Source: Aspidiotus rigidus
Lineage: Eukaryota; Arthropoda; Insecta; Hemiptera; Diaspididae
Direction: 5' to 3'
Length of the DNA stretch: 64,000 nucleotides
NCBI GenBank assembly: GCA_035079385.1
Contig: JAVHKY010000023.1
Location: forward strand, 4,790,001 to 4,854,000
In this document: positions 1 through 10,754 of the stretch, piece after piece
Numbering within the stretch: the first letter of the stretch is position 1
How the letters are laid out: each line of letters opens with the position of its first letter
Notes under the pieces: generated by a model
The model's database searches: none
Told to the model about the DNA's origin: nothing
What the model saw: the letters and a program-made list of their open reading frames with translations, nothing else
Position numbers and translations under genes: made by a program

Positions 1-879
1 TACAAGATGGCGTCATCAGCACACTCGAAACTGCAACTGCAAGCTGCAGGCTGACATTGTTCACAATTACCCCGTGTTCACAATTAGACGGTTTGACCTT
101 ATTTCGCAGATGACAGAATTTTCAGAATGAAAAGTGGTTTTTTGTGAAGCCGAGAATCTCAGGTTCATGTTACCATTGTATTTCATGATTCTCAATGAAG
201 GAATTGATTTCATCACATAAGGGAGCAATAATGAGTAAAATGATGTAAAATCTAACTTCCGATCTATTCGCCAATAAGGGCGGAATATGCGCTACTATGA
301 GGAATTTTCCAAAGCTTGCACTCAAAGTGGGTGATGATGAGTGATAATAACTAAACAAGTATTCTCTTTTTGCTCTTCTTTCTTTTAAAATTCGAATGGA
401 AACCACCTAAAAGAGTTTTGAAATTGTTGGAGTAGACTCAGCTCCAACTTTTGTGTAAGGCAATGTCGCGAACGCTCACTGGGGGCTCCGTGCAATGCAT
501 TTGTTTATGGATGATAATCAGAAAATATTTTCAACAAAGTAGATACTTATTTGAGAGTGGTCTCAAATTAAAGAAAATTTTAATCTCTACCACTTTCATT
601 CTTATGATTTTTTTGTAGAAATTTCTTTCAAGAAGTTATTTGAAAAAGAAAACTTCAAAAATTGTAATGTTGCGTAAATGCACACTGATAACACAAGCCC
701 CCAGTGAGTGTTCGTGTCGGTTTGCAATATCGCCTTATATTGGTTGATTGATTAAGTAATGTGGAGTTTTTAAAAATCATGCCTGTGTTATTTATATGAA
801 ACTAGTACACACCATCACCTTTGAGTGTAGCGTGGAAAGTGGCGCTCCTAGCAGAGCTCTTACAGGTGGATAAGTTCCA

Positions 880-1310
880 GAGTTGCGACGTTTTAAGCAA
901 ACAATGTTTAAAACCCCCCAAAAAATATCAAAATTGTGCTTTAAACGGAAGGAAATATGTTTAAAACGTGTTCTTCTTGTTTTTAAACTAGTTTTTTTCA
1001 ATACATTAAAAAACATTAAAAACCTTGTTCTTTCCCATATTTTCATCATTATTCTTCACTAAAAATGGATAATATTTGCAAATTGAAAAAGTAAAAAATT
1101 AGAACGTTGTTTTAAACATTGTTTTAAGCGATGTTCAAAACCGATATTTAAAACATTCAATATGTGTTTAAAACGATGGTCAAGACTCCAAAAATGTATC
1201 CCAAACAATAATTGAATGGTTTAAAACGGTTTTAAACATTGTTTAAAACATTTAAAACGTGTTTTAAGCATAAAATCTGCTTTAAACTAAAAAAAACGTT
1301 TTTTTTTTTT
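880..1310. repeat. TTTAAAAC/GTTTTAAA-rich short-motif cluster
   Basis: The stretch is packed with variants of GTTTAAAAC and TTTTAAACATTG on both strands, irregularly spaced, ending in a T run near 1300. There is no coding frame of note. It looks like a degenerate tandem or palindromic repeat; its origin is unknown. Confidence 0.5.
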
Positions 1311-1334
1311 TTTGCTACCCTGCGAATACAATCA

Positions 1335-1730
1335 TGTTTGCTAATAATATTATTTTATTATGGCTCTGCACGCTGCTAGACAGCCGAAACGTTAATAATA
1401 AAAAAAAACTTTATATGTGACGCGATTTATGAAAAGGATCCGCTTTGCGCAAAATCAAATTTCACAGGAGAGGCCAAAATAGGTCAAAAAAACTTGATCT
1501 CGCGAAATTTGAAAAATTGATGGAAAATGTTAGTATACACCCTCCCGCACTTTTTGAGCAATGAACTGTCGCATCCGCATGTGGCGCGGCACACAGCATG
1601 ATTTAGAATTAAATATAGATATTTGATTTTGCGCAAAGCGGATCCTTTTCATAAATCGCGTCACATAATTATATATTATAAAATACTTGTATGTGAGGGC
1701 AGAACCATAATAAAATATTATTACTGATTC
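1335..1730. repeat. Foldback (inverted-repeat) element
   Basis: Positions 1414-1460 and 1621-1667 are a perfect 47-nt inverted repeat containing TTGCGCAAAGCGGATCC. The pairing continues outward imperfectly to about 1340 and 1725 through AT-rich sequence (TAATATTATTTTATTATGG against its complement). The arms are about 125 nt with a 160-nt centre. No transposase is visible, so this is a MITE or foldback relic. I could not define a target duplication. Confidence 0.6.
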
Positions 1731-2075
1731 CTTGCACAGAAAAATCGATTTTGATTTTATCATGTTTGTTGTATATGATTCACCATCCTGTTATCTTTGC
1801 GTCAGTAATGTGTACAGCGAGGACACAACGTTCAATAAGAACTTTTTTTCTAAGGGAGCTAAAATTTTCATTTATGCGTTAAAAGTTATTCCTGAATGAA
1901 TAAAATACACTACATGTGGCAAAAATTCGCGGCTCTGCAAATAAAAGGACAAAGAAACAAACAAAAATTAGGATTCCGTGGCAAGTTTTGCAACGGCGAG
2001 CGGGGAACCCGCAAGACCCGTATTCCACTGCGGAAGGTCTTTCAAAAAGTAGAACGTATAGAAAATTATATCGTG

Positions 2076-2310
2076 TATAGGGCTTTTCCATGTCGGCGCA
2101 TTGCATACGTATTCTCCTACGTGTTATCGAAATGGTAGTATTTCTAACATTGCTCTTATGGGTGTTGCTGGATTGCATACTCAAATTACTCCACAATGAA
2201 AATGAGTATGCAATCCAGCAACACCCATAAGAGCAATGTTAGAAATACTACCATTTCGATAACACGTAGGAGAATACGTATGCAATGCGCCGACATGGAA
2301 AAGCCCTATA
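2076..2310. repeat. Perfect 108-nt inverted repeat (long hairpin)
   Basis: Bases 2076-2183 are the exact reverse complement of 2203-2310, with a 19-nt spacer (2184-2202). Pairing stops abruptly at both ends. The right flank runs straight into a 45-bp minisatellite unit (GCTCGAGAGTC). Apparent ORFs on both strands here are only the two arms read in opposite directions. If transcribed it would form a long perfect dsRNA stem. A palindromic duplication or an assembly fold-back artefact are alternatives. Confidence 0.9.
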
Positions 2311-2422
2311 GCTCGAGAGTCAAAATTTTTCCAAGTCCCTCTCCTATCATATGTAGCTCGAGAGTGGAAATTTTTTCGAGTCCCCCTCTTATCGTATATA
2401 GCTTATAGAGGTCGAAATTATT

Positions 2423-2555
2423 CTAACAGCCGTATTCCCAAACAAACAACATAATTTTGAGTGCACTTAAGAGTCCCAGAAAGTCCCAAAAAATACACTT
2501 GAGTAACCTCGCGAGGTTACTTAAGTGTTTTTTCGGTTCTTTAAGCAGCTGTTAG
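2423..2555. mobile_element. Small palindromic MITE
   Basis: Ends are CTAACAGC (2423-2430) and GCTGTTAG (2548-2555). The centre is a near-perfect palindrome around CCTCGCGAGG, with ACTTGAGTAACC and its complement on each side. It interrupts minisatellite-like sequence. There is no coding capacity. Confidence 0.5.
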
Positions 2556-2712
2556 TCTCTCTCCTATTATAAATAGCTCAAGAATCTAAATTTTTCCAAG
2601 TCCTCCCCCCTTTCCCTGACGTCATCAACCTCAGACCGCTCGCGCTCTCGGACGAAAATTTCCTGAAAGTACCCCCCCACTAGAGGGATAGCGGGTTCCC
2701 CACCAACAGACA

Positions 2713-3791
2713 AACAGACTAACGGTAAGACTCAGCCTATGATGAAAACGAAGAGGGCAACTTATGAATCTAGTGAAAGGTAGGAGGTCACACTTCTCCT
2801 TTCCCGGTGAGCTCATTAATATCATCTTGACGTCGCACCCTGATGGCAATCGACACTGACCTATGACGTCTCATGTAGGCCAGTATTAATATATGTTTCT
2901 CTATGGGATCTACAGAGGACATCAGCGGGAAAGAGAGAATGACTTAAATCGGTGAATGAAGAGGTTGGTAAACGAATATGCAGTGTAGAAGTTGTTTTCT
3001 AACTCTATTTTGATTTTTTTTTGGGGGGGTGAGGTGTAACATCCTGCTACATTGTCTGAGGATCATTTTCCAAGTCTCAAATGTGAGGATATGGTCTAGA
3101 AAGCTGAAATCCTGTCCAAACCCTCTTCCATTTTGAATCCGAAGGGTGCTGTCTCACACGGGCAGTGTCTCGAATTCAGTGACCTCGCTAGCTGCACCTC
3201 GTTCTCCCTATTCTAAGACCTTGGACGATGAGCAAGTTCCAGCTTCTAGACAATACCACATCTCACGAGAGGAAGGAGGAGTAGTAACAGATTAGGTATG
3301 TAGTAAGTTTCTCGATTTAGAATGTTTTTTCTTTGAAAAGGACTACAGAACACGACATATAAATTTTTCAGGAAATCTATTCAAGTCCCACTTATAAGGG
3401 CTTCTATTAGCCAATCACGACAATTTCACTCTGAGGTGTACAATTTCCATCTCTTGTTACCTTCTTTGACCTCTTTTCTATACAAGTTTAATATCGAAAA
3501 ATGATTTTTTTATCGAGCCTGTCTGCAGTGAAATTCATTTTCAGAAAATATTTCCTAAATTAGATAAGTACCTTTAATTGAGGATCTCGATAGCATAAAT
3601 GGTAATGCCTAGAGCTCAATCAGTATAGGCCTATGTATAGTCCACAACTTTTACAATGAAAGAATGGCCTATTTGAGACGTACGATGAGTTGTCTATTAA
3701 TCGTCTTTGAATATTTAAACGCGTGATACAAACTGTGCCTACAACCGAATAATGATGGGCACAGGTTTCTAAGTATAACTGATTTAAGTAC
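2713..3791. other. Non-coding; downstream NADK intron
   Basis: On the minus strand this follows the exon ending at 3792, so it is the start of the next NADK intron, which runs off the left edge of the window. I see no further NADK exon, RNA gene or clear repeat; a search by eye for the next conserved segment (after LLFQ) found nothing down to position 1. Confidence 0.5.
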
Positions 3792-3986
3792 CTGAAATAG
3801 TAGACTCGCGTAGAGCAACGTTCCATCGCCGCCTAGACATATAATGAAATCGATTTTATCGGTGAGATCATCTTTACCATCTCTGAAAGACATGAGTTTT
3901 TCTTTGATCGAACTAAAATCAGGATTTTCCAATAATAACACCTCCTCCAAAACGGAATGCTCCACAAATACGACCATTCGTTTTTC
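3792..3986 (-). CDS. NADK: NAD kinase, exon with the GGDGT catalytic motif
   Basis: NAD kinase phosphorylates NAD to NADP using ATP in the cytosol. This 195-nt exon encodes 65 residues, phase 0 at both ends, running from EKRMVVFVEH to CLGGDGTLLYASLLFQ. The GGDGT signature is the family's nucleotide-binding and catalytic loop. The acceptor is TTTTTGCAG at 3987-3988; the donor is CAG|GTAC starting at 3791. The apparent ORF start at 3992 is a TTG inside the acceptor and is not a start codon. The reading runs on from exon 4675-4804 (ends SWLIK). Residues are intact and typical of animal NADK. The following exons (HLGSLGFLTPF region) are not in the window. Confidence 0.95.
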
Positions 3987-4020
3987 CTGCAAAAAGTATT
4001 AAAAAATCATCGAGCTAAAA

Positions 4021-4224
4021 ACCTTCGCAAAATGTCATACACGTATCAATGACGATCAAGTCAACGCAGGATTTTACGCCAGTGACGTGTATCTAGATAG
4101 AAAACTTTCCGGACGCAGATATAGGGAGGCAATAATAAAAGGCGCCAGACGATTCACAATGTGGAATGTTTCAGTTGAGAACTACAAAAAAGTCGACAGA
4201 TTTTTACAGGCAATAGTACGATAA
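4021..4224 (+). other. Unidentified coding-like frame inside an NADK intron
   Basis: Frame 1 from 4021 is open for 67 codons to a TAA at 4222-4224 with balanced, protein-like composition (basic stretches, aromatic residues) but no ATG. I do not recognise the protein. It lies in the intron between NADK exons on the opposite strand. It may be an old mobile-element or viral fragment, or chance. Confidence 0.2.
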
Positions 4225-4674
4225 GTCGTCAAACTGGAATGCACTATAATCAATGATTTGCCGCCGCAGTGGTTGAGCCAGGATTGGAGGAAGAAAGGAC
4301 ATAAATATTCTCTTTTCTAAGAAAATTTCACATTATGAATTACTCAGAGTCAAGGGGAATATTCATCTACCTAATTTCCCCCTGGGTACGCCACTGGCCA
4401 GCCGAGGCCAAGGTGTATGAAAAGAGATCTGCTAATTTCAAATATAAAGAAAATACTTTTAAAAATACGTGGGACGCAGTCACCCAGTTCCGTTTTTACA
4501 TTGTTTTAAACAACTATTAGCTGATGGAGCGACTTTTTGTTCACATTAGGCCGAGAACACCTCTTTACAAACACATTGGCCGGGACCGATTCGCTATCCC
4601 TAATTCAACAAAGGTCTCCTACAACTGGTATAAGTCAGGTCGATTCAAAATAGAATGTGAGGGGAAATACTCAC

Positions 4675-4804
4675 TTTGATTAACCAACTGACCAATTCAA
4701 CAAAGGGCTGCAATACACTGGCATCGCGTACTTTCTTCACGACTAAAACACTTAAAGGAGTCTTATACCACGTAAGTCGCTGACTGGCAGGATCTTGGAT
4801 AGTC
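4675..4804 (-). CDS. NADK: NAD kinase, exon with the IQDPASQRLTW segment
   Basis: This 130-nt exon supplies the last base of a split Met codon plus 43 codons: TIQDPASQRLTWYKTP, then a VLVVKKVRD strand and LQPFVELVSWLIK. IQDPASQRLTW and VLV-KK-RD are hallmark N-terminal NADK segments next to the nucleotide fold. The acceptor is TTTCTTCAG (AG at 4805-4806); the donor is AAA|GTGAGT starting at 4674. It joins 4902-4985 upstream (phase 2 to 1) and 3792-3986 downstream (phase 0) with no stop or missing residue. Confidence 0.95.
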
Positions 4805-4901
4805 CTGAAGAAACAAGGGACGAACTCAAATTATTTCATTCGTTTTAATAACTTGATGACAGAATAATAGAACTAAAAATATGAAATTTCTTCCGACTTA
4901 C

Positions 4902-4985
4902 ATTACCATTGCAGAGTTTTTCATGATTCGCCCACATGGTCCGAACTGCTGAATGGGACTAGGAGCGTTTAAAGAACGAGTTCTC
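4902..4985 (-). CDS. NADK: NAD kinase, common N-terminal exon (RTRSLNAPSP)
   Basis: This 84-nt exon begins with one base (G) of a split codon, then 27 codons (RTRSLNAPSP, QQFGPCGRIMKN, SAMV) and two bases AT that complete ATG with the next exon. The RTRSL and FGPCGRIMKN blocks mark the conserved N-terminal region of insect NADK, including a basic RxRSL motif typical of phosphorylation sites. The acceptor is CCTGTTTCAG (AG at 4986-4987); the donor is GTAAGT from 4901. Because it starts with the third base of a codon, any upstream exon must end with two bases; three exons in the window do (22301-22464, 35270-35325, 58130-58230). Confidence 0.93.
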
Positions 4986-5955
4986 CTGAAACAGGAAAAA
5001 TTCATGTCAACTGATAAAATTATCTTTGTAAAATGAATACTAAATTCGTGGTAGACGAGACTTCTTTATTTATTTATATTGAACTATGAAGAGCAAATAA
5101 TAAATTGGTTATACAAAGAATAAAAAGTTTGTTGAGCAGTCAGTACGTATTTGTGAACCTCACGAACTTATAATTAAATTACGTCATTTCTGCCATACAT
5201 CTAAACCGACGATCAGGCAAACGGTAGCTTCCGAACAATTGGTACGAGTGTGTGAACCATGATAACTAATTACTACTACTTCGACGATGGAATATAAGGA
5301 AAAAATCAAGATCTGGAAAATAAGAGCCTTGTTCGACGTTTGAAAACCACCAAATTCTCTAAACTGGGTTGAAATGAACCTTGGATGTACGTCAGAAATT
5401 TTTGACGTACATCCAAAAACGCCAATACCTATTGAAAGGAGGAATGCTTGTATGAAAAAACTAGTATGATAATTGAATTGTTCATAAAAAAAAATCTTCT
5501 TAGAAACGACTACTATTTACGTCAGGATTGGCCGTATTAAACCTTATTAAAACTTTCAGATCGTTGATTTGGATATTATATAGGTAGTACGTCAATTCAA
5601 CTTTAAAGGGCAGAATTAGAGTGTCAGGTTCTTCTGTACGAGTATAAACATTAACGTAGGTATCAACATTCATCAGTAGACATAAAATCTCAAAAATGAA
5701 CATCCTAATCAGCAATATTAATCAAACAATGTTGTCGGGTTTCTCGATGATTATTGCTTTTCATTATATCACTCTTTTATAAATAAAATCGATATTGACT
5801 TGATCGTTGTTTTGGTGATAGGTTTCGACTTTTTACGGCCGAATTGATCGGCACGTAAAATAAAAATCATCTCTATTGGAGATATTCTAGAGGATATCCT
5901 GCAATACTTCACGCAGAAAGACGTACAAGCGAAATAATTATTTTATTTTGCGACA
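4986..5955. other. NADK intron, no gene seen
   Basis: AT-rich intronic sequence. A minus-strand frame at 5500-5715 has no recognisable motif and no good splice context. Nothing else is supported. Confidence 0.5.
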
Positions 5956-5959
5956 AGAA

Positions 5960-6150
5960 CTTTGAAAATAAAATCGCATGGCATGGTCACAACGGAGGCT
6001 CTTTGCTCATGAGCCCCTTCATCACCAATTGAGCTCAATGTTGAGGCAAAGAAGAGATGAGGCTTCATGGATCAAACAGGAGGCCAGACGCTCCTCGCTT
6101 GAAAAATGAAAAATGAGAATTGCTCATAATAAGCTAGACGACTTTAATTA
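5960..6150 (+). pseudogene. LINE C-terminal fragment (same family as 15.5-16.8 kb)
   Basis: The run from GGCTCTTTGCTCATGAG through AATTGCTCATAATAAGCT matches 16170-16320 of the R1-like LINE copy base for base over short blocks (GCAAAGAAGAG, GATCAA, GAATTGCTCA). It is a short, broken relic of the region after the reverse transcriptase. Confidence 0.6.
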
Positions 6151-6152
6151 AG

Positions 6153-6880
6153 AAAGGTACTCAAAGGAGTAAAGAACAAATACAAAAACCATAATAAATT
6201 TTTCACAATCGACCGCTTTCGGCTAAACAAATTTGATGGGAAATTCTTCGAGTTCCCCGAGGATATTGGATCCCCTAGAAATCTTTATGTACAAATTTGA
6301 ACTTGACCTTCTTCGGCCCGGGTGTTTTTGAGTCACGTCTATTATTGGCACACGTACGTTGACGATGTTTTGTGTGCGTGGACCGGTTCTGTAGATCTCT
6401 TCAGTAAGTTTCTCGCTTATTTAAGCAGCCTATATCCTTTCATAAAATTTACATTGGAAGTTGGTGACTCCTCTATAAACTTTTTGGACTCGACCATGTC
6501 CGTAATTGACGGTGTCCATGAATTCCGTACTTACCACAAAGATACATCGACTGATATTGCTATCCACGGGTCGTCCTTTCTTCCTGTTGCCCACAAAATA
6601 GCTACTTTTGATAGTTTAATACTTCGCCTCATTCACACCTCTCTGAGTCAGGCCGATTTTCCTGAAGAACTAGTGACGATAAAGCAGCTTGCAGGAGTCA
6701 ATCAGGTCAAGGTGGACATCGACCTTATAGTTCGAAGGAGGCTTAAAAGGAAATGTCTTGATTCTAAGATCTCCCTCCCCTGGAATTCGCCCTCTGATAG
6801 TGGGAAGTGGTGGATTAGACTGCCGTTTCCGGATGAGTTTTGTCCTTCGTCTTTCTTAAATTAAAAGACTTCATTCCGTA
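6153..6880 (+). mobile_element. Penelope-like element fragment with inverted 5' tag
   Basis: From 6322 an open frame encodes the palm part of a Penelope-type reverse transcriptase (HTYVDDVLCAWTG, then INFLDSTMS, TDIAIHGSSF) ending in frameshifted sequence near 6864. Upstream, 6236-6330 is the same domain in broken frames (FFEFPED). The first ~75 nt (6153-6226) are the reverse complement of a PLE 3' end, including GCTTTCGGCTAAAC, which matches the terminal CGAAAGC hairpin motif. Non-functional: it lacks the N-terminal domains and the GIY-YIG nuclease. Confidence 0.8.
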
Positions 6881-6929
6881 GCCTGCCAAACCTCTCTACG
6901 AGTAGTGCAGTTACCGAGATTGCGGCGTG

Positions 6930-7369
6930 ACGGAATCTTATATTTATTTATTGATTTATTTATATTATTAGAGTGCCCTCCAACAGCCGATCGGCCAATG
7001 ACAGGAGGCCACTATAAAAAAAAGAGATAAAAAAAAAAATTAAAACAAAAATAAAAATAAAAATAATACACAAATACAGATAATAAACAAACAAATTATG
7101 TAATTCAAAATTTAAACTAACAAAAAAGAAAAAAAAAAAAGAAAAAAGAGAGAAAAAAATAAAAATAAAAATGAAAATAATAGAAAAATACGGATAATAA
7201 ACAAACAAAATTCAAAATAAAAAAAAAAAACAAAAAACAATAATGATGATAATGATAATATGTCCACCACTAGCCACCCCAACCCTGGTCCCATGTTTCA
7301 TCCCCCAACCCCTTCCACAAACAATCATTTCGAAGAATAAACAAAAAAATAAATATAGAAATAAAAATG

Positions 7370-7424
<55 letters not shown>

Positions 7425-7429
7425 ATGAA

Positions 7430-7464
<35 letters not shown>

Positions 7465-7469
7465 ATGAA

Positions 7470-7520
<51 letters not shown>

Positions 7521-7610
7521 ATAGATATAATAATAATAATAACAGATATATGGAGGCCATTTGATCATAGGGTTGCGGACAAGGTCAGACTAAAAGATTT
7601 ATAATATGGA
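6930..7610. repeat. A-rich low complexity and (AAAT)n microsatellite
   Basis: About 155 bp of near-perfect (TAAA)n at 7366-7521 with two TGAA interruptions, flanked by A-rich imperfect repeats from 7010. All ORFs across it (LFIY repeats) are artefacts of the tetranucleotide. Confidence 0.95.
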
Positions 7611-7611
7611 A

Positions 7612-9957
7612 AAAAAAAAGACGACTTCCTTAACGAAGTTAAACGAGGAACGCAGGGAACCTGTTTTATGAGTCAAATGCGATTTGGTATTGAAAATTCA
7701 AGGAAGCCTAGACCTACTATAAGCCTAGTATAATATACTCTGAGACTCTAAATTTCCTCGAATCTCGAGCCAAATATTATGATAGCTCGAGAGTTGAAAT
7801 TTTTCTAAATCTCCCTCCTATCATAATTATACAGCTCGAGAGTCGAAATTTTTTCAAATCCTTCACCTAGCATATATGGCTCGAGAGTAAAAATTTTTCT
7901 AACTCCCCCTCCTATCATATAAAGCGCAACAATCGAAATTTTTCTAAGTCCCTCTCCTATCATATATAGCGCGAGAGACAAAATTTTTCAAGTCCCCCTC
8001 CTATCATATATGGCTCGAAAGTCGACATTTTTCAAGTCCCCCCCCCCTATCATATATGACTCGAGAGTCGAAATTTTTCCAAGTCCCCCTCCTATCATAT
8101 ATAGCTCGAGAGTCGACATTTTTCTAAGTCCCTCTCCTATCATATATGGCTCGAGAGTCGAAATTTTTCCACGTCCCCCTCCTATCATATATAGCTCGAG
8201 AGTCGAGATTTTTCTAACTCCCCCTCCTATCATATAAAGCGCAATAGTCGAAATTTTTCCAAGTCCCTCTCCTATCATATATAGCGCGAGAGCCAAAATT
8301 TTTCAAGTCCCCCTCCTATCATATATGGCTCGAAAGTCGACATTTTTCAAGTCCCCCCCCCCCCTATCATATATGGCTCGAGAGTCGAAATTTTTCCAAG
8401 TCCCTCTTCTATCATATATAGCGCGAGAGACAAAATTTTTCAAGTCCCCCTCCTATCATATATGGCTCGAAAGTCGACATTTTTCAAGTCTCCCCCCCTA
8501 TCATATATGGCTCGAGAGTCGAAATTTTTCTAAGTCCCTCTCCTATCATATATAGCGCGAGAGCCAAAATTTTTCAAGTCCCCCTCCTATCATATATGGC
8601 TCGAAAGTCGACATTTTTCAAGTCCCCCCCCCCCTATCATATATGGCTCGAGAGTCGAAATTTTTCCAAGTCCCTCTTCTATCATATATAGCGCGAGAGA
8701 CAAAATTTTTCAAGTCCCCCTCCTATCATATATGGCTCGAAAGTCGACATTTTTCAAGTCTCCCCCCCTATCATATATGGCTCGAGAGTCGAAATTTTTC
8801 TAAGTCCCTCTCCTATCATATATGGCTCGAGAGTCAAACTTTTTTCTAAGTCCCTCTCCTATCATATATGGCTCGAGAGTCGAAATTTTTCCAAGTCCCC
8901 CTCCATATATAGCTCGAGAGTCGAAATTTTTCCAAGTCCCCCTCCTATCATATAAAGCGCAATAGTCGAAATTTTTCTAAGTCCCTCTCCTATCATATAT
9001 AGCGCGAGAGCCAAAATTTTTCAAGTCATCCTCCTATCATATACGGCTCGAAAGTCGACATTTTTCAAGTCCCCCTCCCCCCTATCATATATGGCTCGAG
9101 AGTCGAAATTTTTCCAAGTCCCCCTCCTATCATATATAGCTCGAGAGTCGAAATTTTTCTAAGTCCCTCTCCTATCATATATGGCTCGAGAGTCGAAATT
9201 TTTCCACGTCCCCCTCCTATCATATATAGCTCGAGAGTCGAGATTTTTCTAACTCCCCCTCCTATCATATAAAGCGCAATAGTCGAAATTTTTCCAAGTC
9301 CCTCTCCTATCATATATAGCGCGAGAGCCAAAATTTTTCAAGTCCCCCTCCTATCATATATGGCTCGAAAGTCGACATTTTTCAAGTCCCCCCCCCCTAT
9401 CATATATGGCTCGAGAGTCGGAATTTTTCTAACTCCCCCTCCTATCATATATAGCTCGAGAGTTGAAATTTTTCCAAGTCCCCCTCGTATCATATATAGC
9501 TCGAGAGTCGAAATTTTTCCAAGTCCCCCTCCTATCATATAAAGCGCAATAGTCGAAATTTTTCTAAGTCCCTCTCCTATCATATATGGCTCGAGAGTCG
9601 AAATTTTTCCAAGTCCCCCTCCTATCATATATGGCTCGAAAGTCGACATTTTTCAAGTCCCCCCCCCCCTATCATATATGGCTCGAGAGTCGAAATTTTT
9701 CTAAGTCCCTCTCCTATCATATATGGCTCGAGAGTCAAAATTTTTTCTAAGTCCCTCTCCTATCATATATGGCTCGAGAGTCGAAATTTTTCCAAGTCCC
9801 TCTCCTATCATATATGGCTCGAGGGTCGAAATTTTTTCTAAGTCCCCCTCCTATCATATATTCTCGAGAGTCGAAATTTTTCCAAGTTTTTCGCTGGACG
9901 GCGGACGGCGCACGCCAGATTTCTCAAATAGCCCCCCATAAAACAGGTTCCCTGTTA
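7612..9957 (+). mobile_element. HINE/Helentron-like element with large minisatellite core
   Basis: The left end carries two consecutive palindromes, TTAAC-GAA-GTTAA (7630-7642) and CAGG-GAA-CCTG (7653-7663), followed by TTTTATGAGTCAAAT and a CTAGGCC-type segment (about 7705-7745). The core is the 45-bp minisatellite. The right end is GC-rich (GGACGGCGGACGGCGCACG), then CCCATAAAACAGG-TTC-CCTGTTAAAA (hairpin at 9942-9956). The 18-bp CAGGGAACCTGTTTTATG near the left end is exactly inverted near the right end. No protein is encoded. Subterminal inverted repeats, a terminal hairpin and an internal tandem array are typical of HINE/DINE-1 elements; the class assignment is an inference. Confidence 0.7.
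7780..9890 (+). repeat. 45-bp minisatellite array, ~46 units, higher-order structure
   Basis: The unit reads approximately CATATATGGCTCGAGAGTCG followed by AAATTTTTCCAAGTCCCCCTCCTAT. Variants include GCTCGAAAGTCGACA, GCGCGAGAG and C-run expansions. A six-unit block repeats with a 270-bp period (8371 and 8641), and a larger block at about 7990-8330 recurs near 9030-9370, roughly 1035 bp (23 units) away. The unit length is a multiple of three, so long ORFs appear on both strands; these are not genes. Confidence 0.95.
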
Positions 9958-10043
9958 AAAAAATAGATGAATAATGAACAAAAATAAGGTATGGGCAAGC
10001 ATTATCAATTTAATAGAATTAATTCGGTTCACTAAATTATGGC

Positions 10044-10235
10044 CAAAGACATCTAACGACGACATACTCAAAAGAGTAAAACGTTCACGTCCCTGTTGAC
10101 AATGGTTTATTAATCGAAAGCGCTCCGGTGTATTTGCATTTCTGTGGCTTTATTGAAATTACTCCTTTCGTTTTACTCTTTTGAGTATGACGTCGTTAGA
10201 CATCATCAATTTGTTTCCAAGTTCATGAGGACTGT
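10044..10235 (+). mobile_element. Minimal Penelope terminal element (solo end)
   Basis: About 36 nt at the left (10046-10081, ACGACATACTCAAAAGAGTA) are inverted relative to 10160-10202 (TACTCTTTTGAGTATGACGT). Between them lies the PLE 3'-terminal sequence, alignable with 60675-60780 (GTTGACAATGGTTT...ATCGAAAGCGCTCC...TGTGGCT). It is the shortest member of the PLE set here: an inverted tag, the ribozyme-like hairpin and the 3' end, with all coding sequence deleted. Confidence 0.7.
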
Positions 10236-10750
10236 CGTCACCTTGCTACCCAACATTTTTCTACTGTCAAAAAATATATCAATTATGCGGTCTTCTTTAA
10301 CAACACGGTTCAAGAGAGACAGAGAGACAGGGCACGAAGCACTGGAGCAGAAGCAAATTGCTGCGGTCTGTGCTGGGGACCTACTCGTTCTGGATGGAGC
10401 AAGGAGATTTATCTTACTTAGTAAGAATGACGATTCAGTTTTCCCACGCAGGACATCCCTCACTATCATTATTAAACTAAGTTCCCTTCTCACTTTTAAA
10501 GTAGCTAACTCGTAATCCAGGACCAGAAATGGTCCTCTTTGGCTTTTTTGATCAACGAGGTCCATCCTCGAAGTGAATGGGATATAGTAGAGCTGCGAAA
10601 GCAGAAATATAATTTGAGATGAATGAGATAATGCTGAACGAACGGATTTATAAAGTTTCAGTCACTGAGGAATGAGTTTTTAGATGCCACACATTCCAGA
10701 AATATTGATGCATGTTCCTTCGATCGATGTCACTTCTCCAACTCACTAAC
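10236..10750. other. Unassigned; overlapping open frames on both strands
   Basis: Frames of about 120 codons exist on both strands (10144-10515 plus, 10206-10565 minus) with no recognisable domain, splice context or start signal. One may be real but neither can be supported. Confidence 0.25.
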
Positions 10751-10754
10751 CTGA

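Larger units (their letters stand above)
1996..2712 (+). mobile_element. HINE-like element, AGCGGG subtype, with nested inserts
   Basis: The left boundary has a GCGGG-GAA-CCCGC palindrome (2000-2012). The right boundary ends in a GATAGCGGG-TTC-CCC motif (about 2687-2704), preceded by a GACGTCATCAACCTC segment shared with the copy ending near 63606. Degenerate 45-bp minisatellite units lie at 2311-2400 and 2560-2610. Two hairpin sequences sit inside it (2076-2310 and 2423-2555). Grouping these parts into one element is an inference from shared ends; the left flank does not match the other copies. Confidence 0.35.

Noticed and set aside
1879..2408. Pair of ORFs sharing an identical SNTHKSNVRNTTISITRRRI peptide on opposite strands
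   Set aside because: This is the perfect 108-nt inverted repeat read from each arm, not a gene family.
7212..7568. 118-codon LFIY-repeat frame resembling a membrane protein
   Set aside because: Translation of an (AAAT)n microsatellite.
7988..9966. Many 60-103 codon ORFs with repeats such as LYMIGGGLGKISTLE and SRVEIFPSPPPII
   Set aside because: They are the 45-bp minisatellite read in open frames on both strands; a unit length divisible by three produces them. No start context or non-repeat extension.
10144..10565. Overlapping 119-123 codon ORFs on both strands
   Set aside because: No domain, splice context or composition favouring either; the 5' part is PLE terminal sequence.
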